Source: Acidobacteriota bacterium
GTDB lineage: Bacteria; Acidobacteriota; Vicinamibacteria; Vicinamibacterales; SCN-69-37
Length of the DNA: 5,857 nt
NCBI GenBank assembly: GCA_021824055.1
Contig: JAKALV010000212.1
Span: 1-5,857, forward strand
Reading direction: 5' to 3'
Shown here piece by piece: positions 1 through 5,857 of the stretch. The translations under genes were made by a program, and so were the position numbers. A model generated the notes under the pieces. The model worked only from the letters and a program-made list of their open reading frames with translations, was not told the origin of the DNA and ran no database searches. The stretch's first letter is position 1, and each line of letters starts with the position of its first letter.

Positions 1-2317
1 TGCCGTTCGGGGCAAAAATACCCGTGGTCGTGTTGAAGCGCGGGTTGCTGGAATTCGGCTGGCCGATCAGCTCGTTGGCCTGCACCACGCTGTCATGATT
101 GGCGTCGTTCCAGCAGGGGGCGCCGGGCGCGGTGCTGCACGCCCCGCTCGCCTGGTTGGGGCCCCACGTCAGCGCCGGCTGTGAGAACAACCCGTTCAGC
201 GAGTCGGCCAGCGTGATCTTGGTGGCGAAGTAGTACGAGTAGCTCGCGTGGATCGAGGTCTTGCCGTCGCCGAAGACGTCATAGGTGATCGAGCCGCGGG
301 GCGCGAGGTTCGAGAACGGCTTGATCTTGACGCCCGACGTCGGGTCGGTCTGCGTCGCCGATTCGCACTGCGACGGCAGGATGTCCGGCCGGATCACGTT
401 CGGCGCCACACAGCCGCCCAGGTGCTTCGACTGCTGCCAGTCGTAGCGCACGCCGGCATTGATGCGGAACTTGCCGCGGCTGTAGGAATCCTGCAGGTAG
501 CCGTTGTACGACCACCAGTCGCTGTTGCGCAGCTGGTCGCGCCAGAGGACCGCCGAGTACGGCACGTACCCCGCGGCCGCGCCAGCCCCTACGATCACGC
601 CACCGCCGCAGTTGGCCGCGCTGTTGCCCACGCACTGCATGGTCGCGCGCGCGCCACCGGAGTAGTGCGAGAACGACTGGATCGGATTCCGGCGCCAGCC
701 GAAGCCGAACTTCAAGCTGTGGTCGCCGCCAAGCGTGTTCGTCAGGAAGTAGGTGCCGTCCGTCTTCGCTTCCCACGAGTGACGGTCGGTCTTGTACGTC
801 TCGGTCGCCGAACGGTCCCGATAGCCGGTCGTGCGGTTGCTGCGCGCCTGGATCATCCAGAGACAGGACGGGTCGCGCGCGTAGTCGGCCGCGCTCGTTG
901 AGCCAGGGATGTACGCGTTCTGCGCGCAGTTGCCCTTCGGCGGCACGTCCTGGTAGTCGAGGTAGAAGCCGCCGTGCACGTAGGTGAACATTGAGTTGAA
1001 CACCAGCCGGTCGGACGCGATCAACGTGTGCGTGACCGAATGCGTCGGCAGCGGCAGGCCCCAGTAGCCGATGCCCTTCGGGGCGTCGCTCGTCTGCTGC
1101 CAAGCCACTTCCAACGCGGTGCTCGCCGACGCGCCCCGCGCGTTGCGGTACTTGTTGTCCGACTGGAACAGGTACTGGAACTTGTTCGCGGAGTTCAGCT
1201 GATAGTTGAACTTCCACTGCAGGTCCTTGATGATCGTCCGGTCGTTCTGCAGGCACTTGGCCACGGCCGAGATCTTGTCGTAGGTCACGCTGCCCGACAG
1301 TGAACCCGCCTTCTGCGCCGCCACCAGCGTGGCGCAGAAATCGCCCTTGGACGGATCGAAGAAGTTCAGGATCCCGGCGTTAATGTCCTGCCGGTCGCCC
1401 GCCACCCAGAACCACAACCGGTTCTTCTTGATCGGCCCGCCGTATTCGGCCGAGTTGTTCAGGATTTTCTGGAGCGGCGCGCCCGAGACGAACCCGTTCG
1501 AACCCGAGTTGAAGATCTCGCGCGTCACGTTCTGGTTCTGCATCTTGTCGTTTTCAAACGTCACGACCGAGCTGCCCTTGAACACGTTCGACCCGCTCTT
1601 GGTCACCAGATTGATCGACAGCCCCGAGCTCTGGATGGAGACGTCGCCGCCGCCGTTGGTCACCTGAATCTGCTCGAACGAGTCGAAGTTGAAATACGAC
1701 GGCGAGGAATTCGACGACAGGTCCGTCACCGACCCGCCTTCCAGATTCCACTGCACGTTCGCGCCGGTCCCGCGCGAGGCGAGGCCGACCTGCTGCCCCG
1801 AGGACGAGCCGCCGACGTTCAAGCCCGCCTGCACGCCGGGGGTCATGTTGATGATCTGCCACGGATCGCGCGCCGACGGAATGTTCTCCAGGATGTCCTT
1901 GGTGAACGTCGCCCCGGTCGTGGTCTTCTTCGTGTCCACCACGGGCGGCGCCGCCGACACCATGACTTCTTCCGTCCGGTTGCCGACTTCCATCTTCTGA
2001 TCGACGGGCGCCTGGAAGCCGGACGTGATGATGACATTCGGACGGACGGCCTTCTTGAAGCCTTCCAGTTCAAACGTCACGCTGTAGGTGCCGATCGGCA
2101 CGTTGGGGAACTGATACGTTCCCGTTGCTCCAGTCACCGACACCAAGGGCTGCTGCAACCCCGTGCCGGTCACCGTGATCGTCACGCCCGGCATCACGCC
2201 GCCGGTCGAGTCGGTCACCTTGCCGAAGATCGAACCAATCGCTTGCGCGTTGGCCGCCGCGGCTGACAAAAAGAGAATGCCCGCTACGAGCAGGAACCCT
2301 CGCACGCCTCGCGTCAT
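1..2317 (-). CDS. TonB-dependent receptor with carboxypeptidase-regulatory-like N-terminal domain (Oar-like), C-terminus cut by window edge
   Basis: I translated 772 uninterrupted codons on the minus strand from the ATG at 2317 to the left edge; no stop is reached. Residues 1-24 form a signal peptide: Arg3 and Arg6, a hydrophobic core, then Ala-Asn-Ala before Gln25. Residues 27-110 match a carboxypeptidase-regulatory-like beta-sandwich (GKVTDSTGGVMPGV, later GTYQFPNVPIGTYSV). A TonB-box-like stretch (EEVMVSA, 116-122) precedes a plug-like region of about 128-250 (IPSARDPWQIINMTPGVQ). The barrel begins near 287 (EYGGPIKKNRLWFW) and continues to the edge. Family members usually have about 1,000-1,200 residues, so a few hundred are missing. 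The product should sit in the outer membrane and bind or import a substrate using TonB energy; the substrate cannot be read from sequence. The start is fixed by a strong Shine-Dalgarno. Oddities are ten cysteines in five close pairs and an EF-hand-like loop at 738-749. Family assignment is secure; function is inferred. Confidence 0.93.
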   Translation of the reverse strand, partial: MTRGVRGFLLVAGILFLSAAAANAQAIGSIFGKVTDSTGGVMPGVTITVTGTGLQQPLVSVTGATGTYQFPNVPIGTYSVTFELEGFKKAVRPNVIITSGFQAPVDQKMEVGNRTEEVMVSAAPPVVDTKKTTTGATFTKDILENIPSARDPWQIINMTPGVQAGLNVGGSSSGQQVGLASRGTGANVQWNLEGGSVTDLSSNSSPSYFNFDSFEQIQVTNGGGDVSIQSSGLSINLVTKSGSNVFKGSSVVTFENDKMQNQNVTREIFNSGSNGFVSGAPLQKILNNSAEYGGPIKKNRLWFWVAGDRQDINAGILNFFDPSKGDFCATLVAAQKAGSLSGSVTYDKISAVAKCLQNDRTIIKDLQWKFNYQLNSANKFQYLFQSDNKYRNARGASASTALEVAWQQTSDAPKGIGYWGLPLPTHSVTHTLIASDRLVFNSMFTYVHGGFYLDYQDVPPKGNCAQNAYIPGSTSAADYARDPSCLWMIQARSNRTTGYRDRSATETYKTDRHSWEAKTDGTYFLTNTLGGDHSLKFGFGWRRNPIQSFSHYSGGARATMQCVGNSAANCGGGVIVGAGAAAGYVPYSAVLWRDQLRNSDWWSYNGYLQDSYSRGKFRINAGVRYDWQQSKHLGGCVAPNVIRPDILPSQCESATQTDPTSGVKIKPFSNLAPRGSITYDVFGDGKTSIHASYSYYFATKITLADSLNGLFSQPALTWGPNQASGACSTAPGAPCWNDANHDSVVQANELIGQPNSSNPRFNTTTGIFAPNG

Positions 2318-2323
2318 ATCACT

Positions 2324-2329
2324 TCCTCC
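2324..2329 (-). promoter_or_regulatory. Shine-Dalgarno of the TonB-dependent receptor
   Basis: On the minus strand GGAGGA lies 6 bases before the ATG at 2317, a near-ideal match and spacing. It decides the start of the receptor and is much stronger than anything in front of the divergent gene. Confidence 0.85.
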
Positions 2330-2331
2330 AA

Positions 2332-2345
2332 GGGCACTAGTGCCC
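2332..2345. promoter_or_regulatory. Perfect 14-bp palindrome next to the receptor RBS (candidate operator or leader hairpin)
   Basis: GGGCACTAGTGCCC is its own reverse complement and ends 2 bases upstream of the receptor's Shine-Dalgarno. As DNA it could bind a dimeric regulator. As RNA it could fold as a 5-bp GC-rich stem with a CUAG loop beside the ribosome binding site. A further copy of the half-site lies at 2350-2355, so on the minus strand TAGTGC occurs twice with a 16-bp period. It sits about 90 bases downstream of the predicted transcription start, so as an operator it would act by roadblock rather than by covering the promoter. No regulator is encoded in the window and I do not recognise the motif. 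Confidence 0.45.
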
Positions 2346-2444
2346 ACTTGCACTAAACCAACGACAGAACCTGCTTCGATCCGCCGGCGTTGGGAGACAC
2401 GAGGCGAACCGAAACGGTAGAACGTAGAGCAGGGATCGGCCGGG

Positions 2445-2473
2445 ATGTTACTGCCGAGGGGTGGCCCCGTCAA
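2445..2473 (-). promoter_or_regulatory. Predicted sigma70-like promoter of the TonB-dependent receptor
   Basis: On the minus strand TTGACG (2473-2468) matches the -35 consensus at 5 of 6 bases. A 17-bp spacer separates it from TAACAT (2450-2445), which matches the -10 consensus at 4 of 6, including the key TA...T positions. Transcription would start near 2438, giving a leader of about 120 bases that contains the palindrome and the Shine-Dalgarno. The call rests on motif matching only. Confidence 0.5.
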
Positions 2474-2509
2474 GATCTCGTTACAGTCTCTCTTTGTTGA
2501 TTGGCAAAT

Positions 2510-2528
2510 TTGGATTTTCGCCATCCAA
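2510..2528. repeat. Short dyad in the AT-rich intergenic stretch
   Basis: TTGGAT (2510-2515) and ATCCAA (2523-2528) form a 6-bp inverted repeat around a 7-base centre, flanked by AAATT-type sequence on both sides. It lies in the AT-rich part (about 2480-2550) of an otherwise GC-rich region, between the two divergent genes and upstream of both. It could be a regulator site for either gene. Six-bp dyads also arise by chance, so the functional claim is weak. Confidence 0.25.
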
Positions 2529-2563
2529 CAAATTGTCTTCAATAACAGAAATGGCCACTGGGC

Positions 2564-2569
2564 TAGAAT
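2564..2569 (+). promoter_or_regulatory. Possible -10 element for the glycosyltransferase-TPR gene
   Basis: TAGAAT matches the -10 consensus at 5 of 6 bases and lies 19 bases before the ATG at 2589. No acceptable -35 is found at 16-18 bp; TTGTCT at 2533-2538 is 25 bp away. If used, the leader would be only about 12 bases and would lack a Shine-Dalgarno, so initiation would be near-leaderless. This is a weak call. Confidence 0.25.
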
Positions 2570-2588
2570 TGAGCGCCGGCCGCGCACC

Positions 2589-4688
2589 ATGAAATCACGA
2601 CCGAATGCTTCAGCGCTGTTACTGCCTTGCCTGCTGGGACTTACACTCTTCCTGAAATTCGTCGTCGTCTGGCAACTGAGGCACCACCCGCTGGTTCAGC
2701 CGGGCGCTGGACTCGACACGACCGCCTATGCGGACCTGGCCCAACGGGTGCTTGCCGGGGACTGGGGCCTGGGACCCGGCCTCTACTATGTCTCTCCTTT
2801 ATATATATATTTCCTCGCCGCGAGCCTGGGACTGACCCACTCCTACACCGCGGTGCGATTGATCCAGATCCTGCTCGGCACCGCCGGGGTCGCCGGCATC
2901 TACTTCATGGCCCGCGAGTGGTTCGGCCAGCGCGCAGCCTGGATCGCCGGCCTGCTCGCCGCGTGCACCGGCCTCTTCACCTTCTATGAAGCCCTGATCC
3001 TGCAGACATCGCTCGACGTATGCCTGACGTCGGCCGCGCTGCTCGCGCTCACCCTCGCGCTGAAACGCGCCGACCAGCGATGGCTGCTCGGCGCCGGCGT
3101 CGTGTTCGGCGTACAAACGTTGAACCGGCCCAACATCGCGCTGGCCGTGGCCGGGTTGGTGGCCGTCATGTGGCTGTTGCGGCGCTGGCGGCCGGGCGTC
3201 GTGCTGGCGGCCGGTTTGCTCATCGGCATGGCGCCGGCCGCGGTGCGCAACGCGGTCGTGGCGCACGAGTTCTCGCTGGTGTCGTCCCACGGCGGGCTGA
3301 ACTTCTACATCGGCAACCACGACGGGGCGAACGGGTTCTATCAGGCGATCCCCGGCGTCACGCCCAATATCAAAGGCCAGCAGCAGGACGCGCGCCGCGT
3401 GGCCGAACGCGCCGTCGGCCGCACGCTCACCGACGCGCAGACGTCGGACTACTTCTTCGATCAGTCCCTCAACTGGATGCGCGCGCATCGCGGCAACGCC
3501 GCGTGGCTGATGGTCAGGAAATTCGGCTGGGTGTTTCACGCCGAGCACGTGGCGCTGCCCTACAGCTATCCCTTCTACCAGTACGATGTGCCTACCTGGC
3601 TGCGCTTCTATGTGATCGGTCCGTGGCTGCTCGTGCCGCTGGGATTGGTCGGCCTCGTCTTCGCCGCGCCGCCCGCCGGGCGCGGCGCACGGCGCGCCGA
3701 CTATCTGATCTGGGCCGCCTTCGTGCCGAGCTACGCCGCCGCCGTCGCGCTGTTCTTCATGTCCGAACGGTATCGTTTGCCGCTGCTGGTGCCGCTGGCG
3801 GCCGCCTCCGGCGGCGCGATCGACCACCTCGCCCGCCAGATCACCGCGCGCCGCGTCGCCGCGCTCGCGCTGCCACTGGCCGCCGGCGTTGCGGTCGGCA
3901 TCCTCGTCAATACGCGTGGCGCCGTCGACAACGGCCGGTGGCAGGAAGGGCTGCGGATGGCGCAACAGCTCGCGATCCTGGGCCGGTATGACGAATCGGA
4001 CGCGTGGGTGGAGCGCCTCGAAGCCACGGCGCCGCGGCGCGGAATGGCGCACGACGGTGTCGGCATGCAGTTGCTGCTCAACAAACAACCTGCGCGCGCG
4101 CTAGGGCATCTCAGCCAGGCGGCGGAACTCGATCCCGACCAACCAGAGATTCAGTACGCGCTCGGCGAAGCCCTGCTCGGCGTGGATCGGCCCGCCGACG
4201 CGCTGCCCCATCTGCGGCGCGGCTTCGATGGAGGCGCCGCGCTGCCGATGGCCGGGTACCACCTCGCGGTGGCGCTCGAGAAGACGGGCGATCTGACGGG
4301 CGCCGCGAGCATCATTCCCCGGATCGCCATGGGCGATGAGTCGACACAGGACGACTGGCTGCTCGTCGGCCGTCTCGCGGCGGAAGTGCGTGCGCCGGAC
4401 GTCGGCGAACCGTTCTTCCGTCACGCGGTGCACATGGACCCGAACCGGCCGGATGCTCGCCAGCAGTATGGGTTGAATTTGCTCGTCCTCGGCCGATTCG
4501 AGGACGCGTCCCGTGAACTGTCCGAGGCCGTGCGGCTCGATCCGCGCAACGCCGCGTCCTTCTCGCACCTCGCCTACTCTGAAGCCAAGCTCGGCCGCAT
4601 GGACGATGCCCGGCAACATCTCGCCGCCGCGCTCGCGCTCGATCCCGGCGACCCCATGGCGCAGCAGCTTGTGGCCGTCCTGCGCTAG
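2589..4688 (+). CDS. GT-C/family-39-like membrane glycosyltransferase fused to a C-terminal TPR domain
   Basis: The 699-residue product has a hydrophobic first half with many membrane segments (first about 9-28, then several across 70-215 and 340-440). Family-like marks are Asp43 in the first loop (GLDTTAYADL), SPLYIYF at 69-75, NRPN at 179-182, a soluble loop with GLNFYIGN (236-243), and SERYRLPLLVP (392-402). GT-C enzymes of this sort take a sugar from a polyprenyl-phosphate carrier and transfer it outside the cytoplasmic membrane; Asp43 is the likely catalytic acid. Residues from about 484 to 699 hold roughly five to six TPR-like repeats, with LDP or MDP turns at 514, 616, 650 and 684, suggesting a protein-binding arm. 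The frame opens 48 codons earlier at 2445, but that part has AT-rich codons and overlaps the divergent promoter, so I chose the ATG at 2589; no clear Shine-Dalgarno precedes it. Acceptor and sugar are unknown. Confidence 0.85.
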   Translation: MKSRPNASALLLPCLLGLTLFLKFVVVWQLRHHPLVQPGAGLDTTAYADLAQRVLAGDWGLGPGLYYVSPLYIYFLAASLGLTHSYTAVRLIQILLGTAGVAGIYFMAREWFGQRAAWIAGLLAACTGLFTFYEALILQTSLDVCLTSAALLALTLALKRADQRWLLGAGVVFGVQTLNRPNIALAVAGLVAVMWLLRRWRPGVVLAAGLLIGMAPAAVRNAVVAHEFSLVSSHGGLNFYIGNHDGANGFYQAIPGVTPNIKGQQQDARRVAERAVGRTLTDAQTSDYFFDQSLNWMRAHRGNAAWLMVRKFGWVFHAEHVALPYSYPFYQYDVPTWLRFYVIGPWLLVPLGLVGLVFAAPPAGRGARRADYLIWAAFVPSYAAAVALFFMSERYRLPLLVPLAAASGGAIDHLARQITARRVAALALPLAAGVAVGILVNTRGAVDNGRWQEGLRMAQQLAILGRYDESDAWVERLEATAPRRGMAHDGVGMQLLLNKQPARALGHLSQAAELDPDQPEIQYALGEALLGVDRPADALPHLRRGFDGGAALPMAGYHLAVALEKTGDLTGAASIIPRIAMGDESTQDDWLLVGRLAAEVRAPDVGEPFFRHAVHMDPNRPDARQQYGLNLLVLGRFEDASRELSEAVRLDPRNAASFSHLAYSEAKLGRMDDARQHLAAALALDPGDPMAQQLVAVLR

Positions 4689-4698
4689 ACTTCCCAGT

Positions 4699-4703
4699 GG
4701 GAG
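4699..4703 (+). promoter_or_regulatory. Shine-Dalgarno of the VWFA-related gene
   Basis: GGGAG lies 8 bases before the ATG at 4712. It supports this start over the in-frame GTG at 4697, which overlaps the motif itself and has no such site upstream. Confidence 0.65.
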
Positions 4704-4711
4704 TTGACCTG

Positions 4712-5620
4712 ATGAATCGCATGCTTCGCTATTCGATGTTGCTCATGCCCGTGGCACTCGTGCTCGCATTGGTGCCCCGCGTGGCCGCCCACGCGCAGGA
4801 GGGTTTCACCAAGACCGTCTTTTTTACCGCGCTGGACAAAGAGGGCAAGGCCGTGACCGACTTCGACGCGAGCGAGCTCGCCGTGGCGGAAGACGGCAAG
4901 ATCCGTCCCGCCATCAGCGCGAAGCGCGCGACCTCGCCGCTCTCGATCGTGATGCTGGCGGACACCTCCGCCGCCGTCGGTGCGACGAGCGGAACTGCGG
5001 CGGGCGAGGTCATTCGCGACATCCGCGACGCCTTCAGCGCGTTCGCCAAACAGATGCTCGCGGCCAACCCCAAGAACGAGCTCGCGCTGATGGAATTCGG
5101 CCAGGCGTCGATCATGATTACCAACTTCACGTCGTCCGGCGACGACCTCGAGAAGGGTGTGAACAGGCTGGTTTCGAAGCCCAACGCGCCGTCCGTGCTG
5201 CTGGAAGCGATCATGGAGAGCTCGAAGGAACTCGGCAAGCGGCCGAACGCGCGCCGCGCGATCGTTGCCGTCAACATGGAGCCGAGCGACGAACAAAGCC
5301 GCGAACCCGAGAAGAACATCATGAAGGAGATGGCCAAGGACCGCCCGATGCTGTTTTCGGTCTCACTCCAAAAGGGCAGTCTGAGCAACTCGTCGCGCGG
5401 CCCGGTGCTCGAGGCATTCGCCGACAAGACCGGCGGCAAGCGCGACGTCATTGTTGGCCAGTCGGCCCTGGTCAACATCCTCAAGGGCTACGGCGACATC
5501 CTGAACGCGCAGTACGAACTGCAATATTCGCGCCCGGCCGGCGCGCCGCCGCAGCTGCTCCAGATGGCCACGAAGCGCACCGGTCTGAAGTTCTACGCGT
5601 CCAAGTTCCCACCTCAGTAA
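4712..5620 (+). CDS. Exported VWFA-related (acidobacterial TIGR03436-type) protein
   Basis: This 302-residue protein begins with a signal peptide: Arg3 and Arg6, a hydrophobic core at 8-22, then Ala-His-Ala before Gln29. Residues 32-70 form the short beta domain seen in acidobacterial VWFA-related proteins (VFFTALDKEGKAV, then ELAVAEDGK). A von Willebrand A-like fold follows from about 76 to 265, and the C-terminal YELQYSRP and KRTGLKFYA stretches are also typical. The metal site looks eroded. The DxSxS motif reads D84-T-S86-A-A88, the usual Thr position appears to be Ser161, and the usual 'SDG' Asp appears as Asn188 in VAVNMEPSDEQS. The protein probably acts in the periplasm or on the surface in protein binding; no partner is evident. 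Its ATG is 23 bases after the upstream glycosyltransferase-TPR stop, with no visible terminator between, so an operon is likely. Family assignment is firm; role is unknown. Confidence 0.85.
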   Translation: MNRMLRYSMLLMPVALVLALVPRVAAHAQEGFTKTVFFTALDKEGKAVTDFDASELAVAEDGKIRPAISAKRATSPLSIVMLADTSAAVGATSGTAAGEVIRDIRDAFSAFAKQMLAANPKNELALMEFGQASIMITNFTSSGDDLEKGVNRLVSKPNAPSVLLEAIMESSKELGKRPNARRAIVAVNMEPSDEQSREPEKNIMKEMAKDRPMLFSVSLQKGSLSNSSRGPVLEAFADKTGGKRDVIVGQSALVNILKGYGDILNAQYELQYSRPAGAPPQLLQMATKRTGLKFYASKFPPQ

Positions 5621-5624
5621 CAAA

Positions 5625-5664
5625 TGAGGCAATGAGGCAGTGAGGCAGTGAGGCAGTGAGGAAA
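5625..5664 (+). repeat. 8-bp tandem repeat, about five units of TGAGGCAG
   Basis: Units read TGAGGCAA, then TGAGGCAG three times, then TGAGGAAA, starting 4 bases after the VWFA-related stop. Because 8 is not a multiple of 3, TGA stops occur in all three plus-strand frames. On the minus strand the array has no stop and reads as a repeated LPHCLTAS peptide, which creates a spurious open frame. Such arrays can vary in copy number by slippage. I see no evidence for a role beyond an incidental stop of read-through. Confidence 0.8.
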
Positions 5665-5678
5665 TGAAGATCACTGCC
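5652..5678 (+). terminator. Inverted repeat downstream of the VWFA-related gene (possible weak terminator)
   Basis: GGCAGTGA (5652-5659) and TCACTGCC (5671-5678) form a perfect 8-bp stem with an 11-base loop. The left arm lies inside the tandem repeat. No run of T follows (CCGCTGCTTC instead), so it does not look like a standard intrinsic terminator. It may only reduce read-through, or be a by-product of the repeat. Confidence 0.3.
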
Positions 5679-5710
5679 CCGCTGCTTCAGTGCCGGACTG
5701 CCCTTGTCAT

Positions 5711-5857
5711 CTGAGCGGCCGGGCTGGCAAAAGCGGACGCGGCGCCGACAGCGGCCGCGGACGCCACCGGGTCCGCAACGCGCTCGTCGTTTCGCAGGTG
5801 GCCGTGGCGCTGGTGCTGCTCGTGGGCGCCGGGCTGATGGTGCGCAGTTTCCAGTCC
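5711..5857 (+). pseudogene. 5'-truncated FtsX/MacB-like permease fragment (ADOP-type), running off the right edge
   Basis: The last 49 codons of the window read as a recognisable internal permease segment: a Gly/Arg-rich linker (GKSGRGADSGRGRHRVR), then NALVVSQVAVALVLLVGAGL and MVRSF. In acidobacterial ADOP-type permeases this segment normally starts the second, MacB-like half, several hundred residues into the protein. Here it follows the tandem repeat directly. The frame is open only from 5660, after a TGA at 5657, and the sole start-like codon is a GTG at 5690 with no Shine-Dalgarno. The N-terminal membrane segment and first permease half are absent in every frame. I read it as a remnant left by deletion or rearrangement. 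It could instead be a short variant starting at 5690, or a sequencing or assembly artefact. The part beyond the window may still be intact. Confidence 0.6.

Noticed and set aside
248..901. Plus-strand open frame of 217 codons
   Set aside because: It is antisense to the receptor, rich in Arg/Ala/Val as expected of a GC-rich shadow frame, and shows no domain. The receptor frame on the other strand is clearly coding.
279..1256. Minus-strand open frame of 325 codons
   Set aside because: It lies in another frame of the same strand as the receptor and has low-complexity Arg/Pro/Gly composition with no recognisable fold.
1329..2000. Two plus-strand open frames (1329-1667 and 1689-2000)
   Set aside because: Both are antisense to the plug region of the receptor, have no ribosome binding site and show no family resemblance.
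2445..2588. 48-codon N-terminal extension of the glycosyltransferase-TPR gene
   Set aside because: Its codons are AT-rich and unlike the gene, it overlaps the -10 of the divergent promoter, and translation from 2589 gives a normal N-terminus leading straight into the first membrane segment.
2799..4088. Minus-strand open frame of 429 codons
   Set aside because: It is antisense to the glycosyltransferase-TPR gene, with His/Arg/Gln/Gly-rich composition typical of a shadow of GC-rich coding sequence.
4697..4711. Upstream GTG start for the VWFA-related gene
   Set aside because: The GTG overlaps the GGGAG motif that is well spaced for the ATG at 4712; starting at 4712 also gives a normal signal peptide.
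5625..5664. CRISPR-like array
   Set aside because: The units are 8 bp, directly adjacent and have no spacers.
5363..5674. Minus-strand open frame of 103 codons containing LPHCLTAS repeats
   Set aside because: Its start lies in the tandem repeat and the rest is antisense to the VWFA-related gene; the repeated peptide is only the translated 8-bp array.

Overview
The window looks like chromosomal DNA of an Acidobacteriota bacterium, probably of the Vicinamibacteria type. This is inferred from three gene families typical of that phylum and from the high GC content. The families are a very large TonB-dependent receptor with an N-terminal carboxypeptidase-regulatory-like domain (Oar-like), a secreted 'VWFA-related' protein, and a piece of an FtsX/MacB-type permease that resembles the acidobacterial duplicated orphan permeases (ADOP).

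Layout. Bases 1-2317 (minus strand) hold the first 772 codons of the receptor; its C-terminus lies beyond the left edge. Bases 2318-2588 are a divergent intergenic region. It carries a good sigma70-like promoter, a perfect 14-bp palindrome and a strong Shine-Dalgarno for the receptor, plus an AT-rich stretch with a dyad and a weak -10-like element for the opposite direction. Bases 2589-4688 (plus strand) encode a 699-residue membrane protein that joins a GT-C/family-39-like glycosyltransferase body to a C-terminal TPR domain. Its stop is followed 23 bases later by the ATG of a 302-residue exported VWFA-related protein (4712-5620), so the two are probably co-transcribed. Bases 5621-5710 hold an 8-bp tandem repeat and an inverted repeat. 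From about 5711 to the right edge an open frame encodes a recognisable internal permease segment with no N-terminal half before it, probably a 5'-truncated remnant.

How the genes may work together. All three main products are predicted to act in the envelope: outer-membrane uptake or binding (receptor), lipid-linked sugar transfer at the inner membrane (GT-TPR), and a periplasmic or surface VWA-fold protein. A shared pathway is not shown by the sequence. The plus-strand pair is plausibly one operon; the receptor has its own promoter.

I see no RNA genes, CRISPR array, insertion sequence or phage genes. Nothing here is convincingly a new system. The points most worth a second look are the paired cysteines and calcium-loop-like motif in the receptor, the palindrome beside its ribosome binding site, the degenerate metal site of the VWFA protein, and the repeat/permease-remnant junction.
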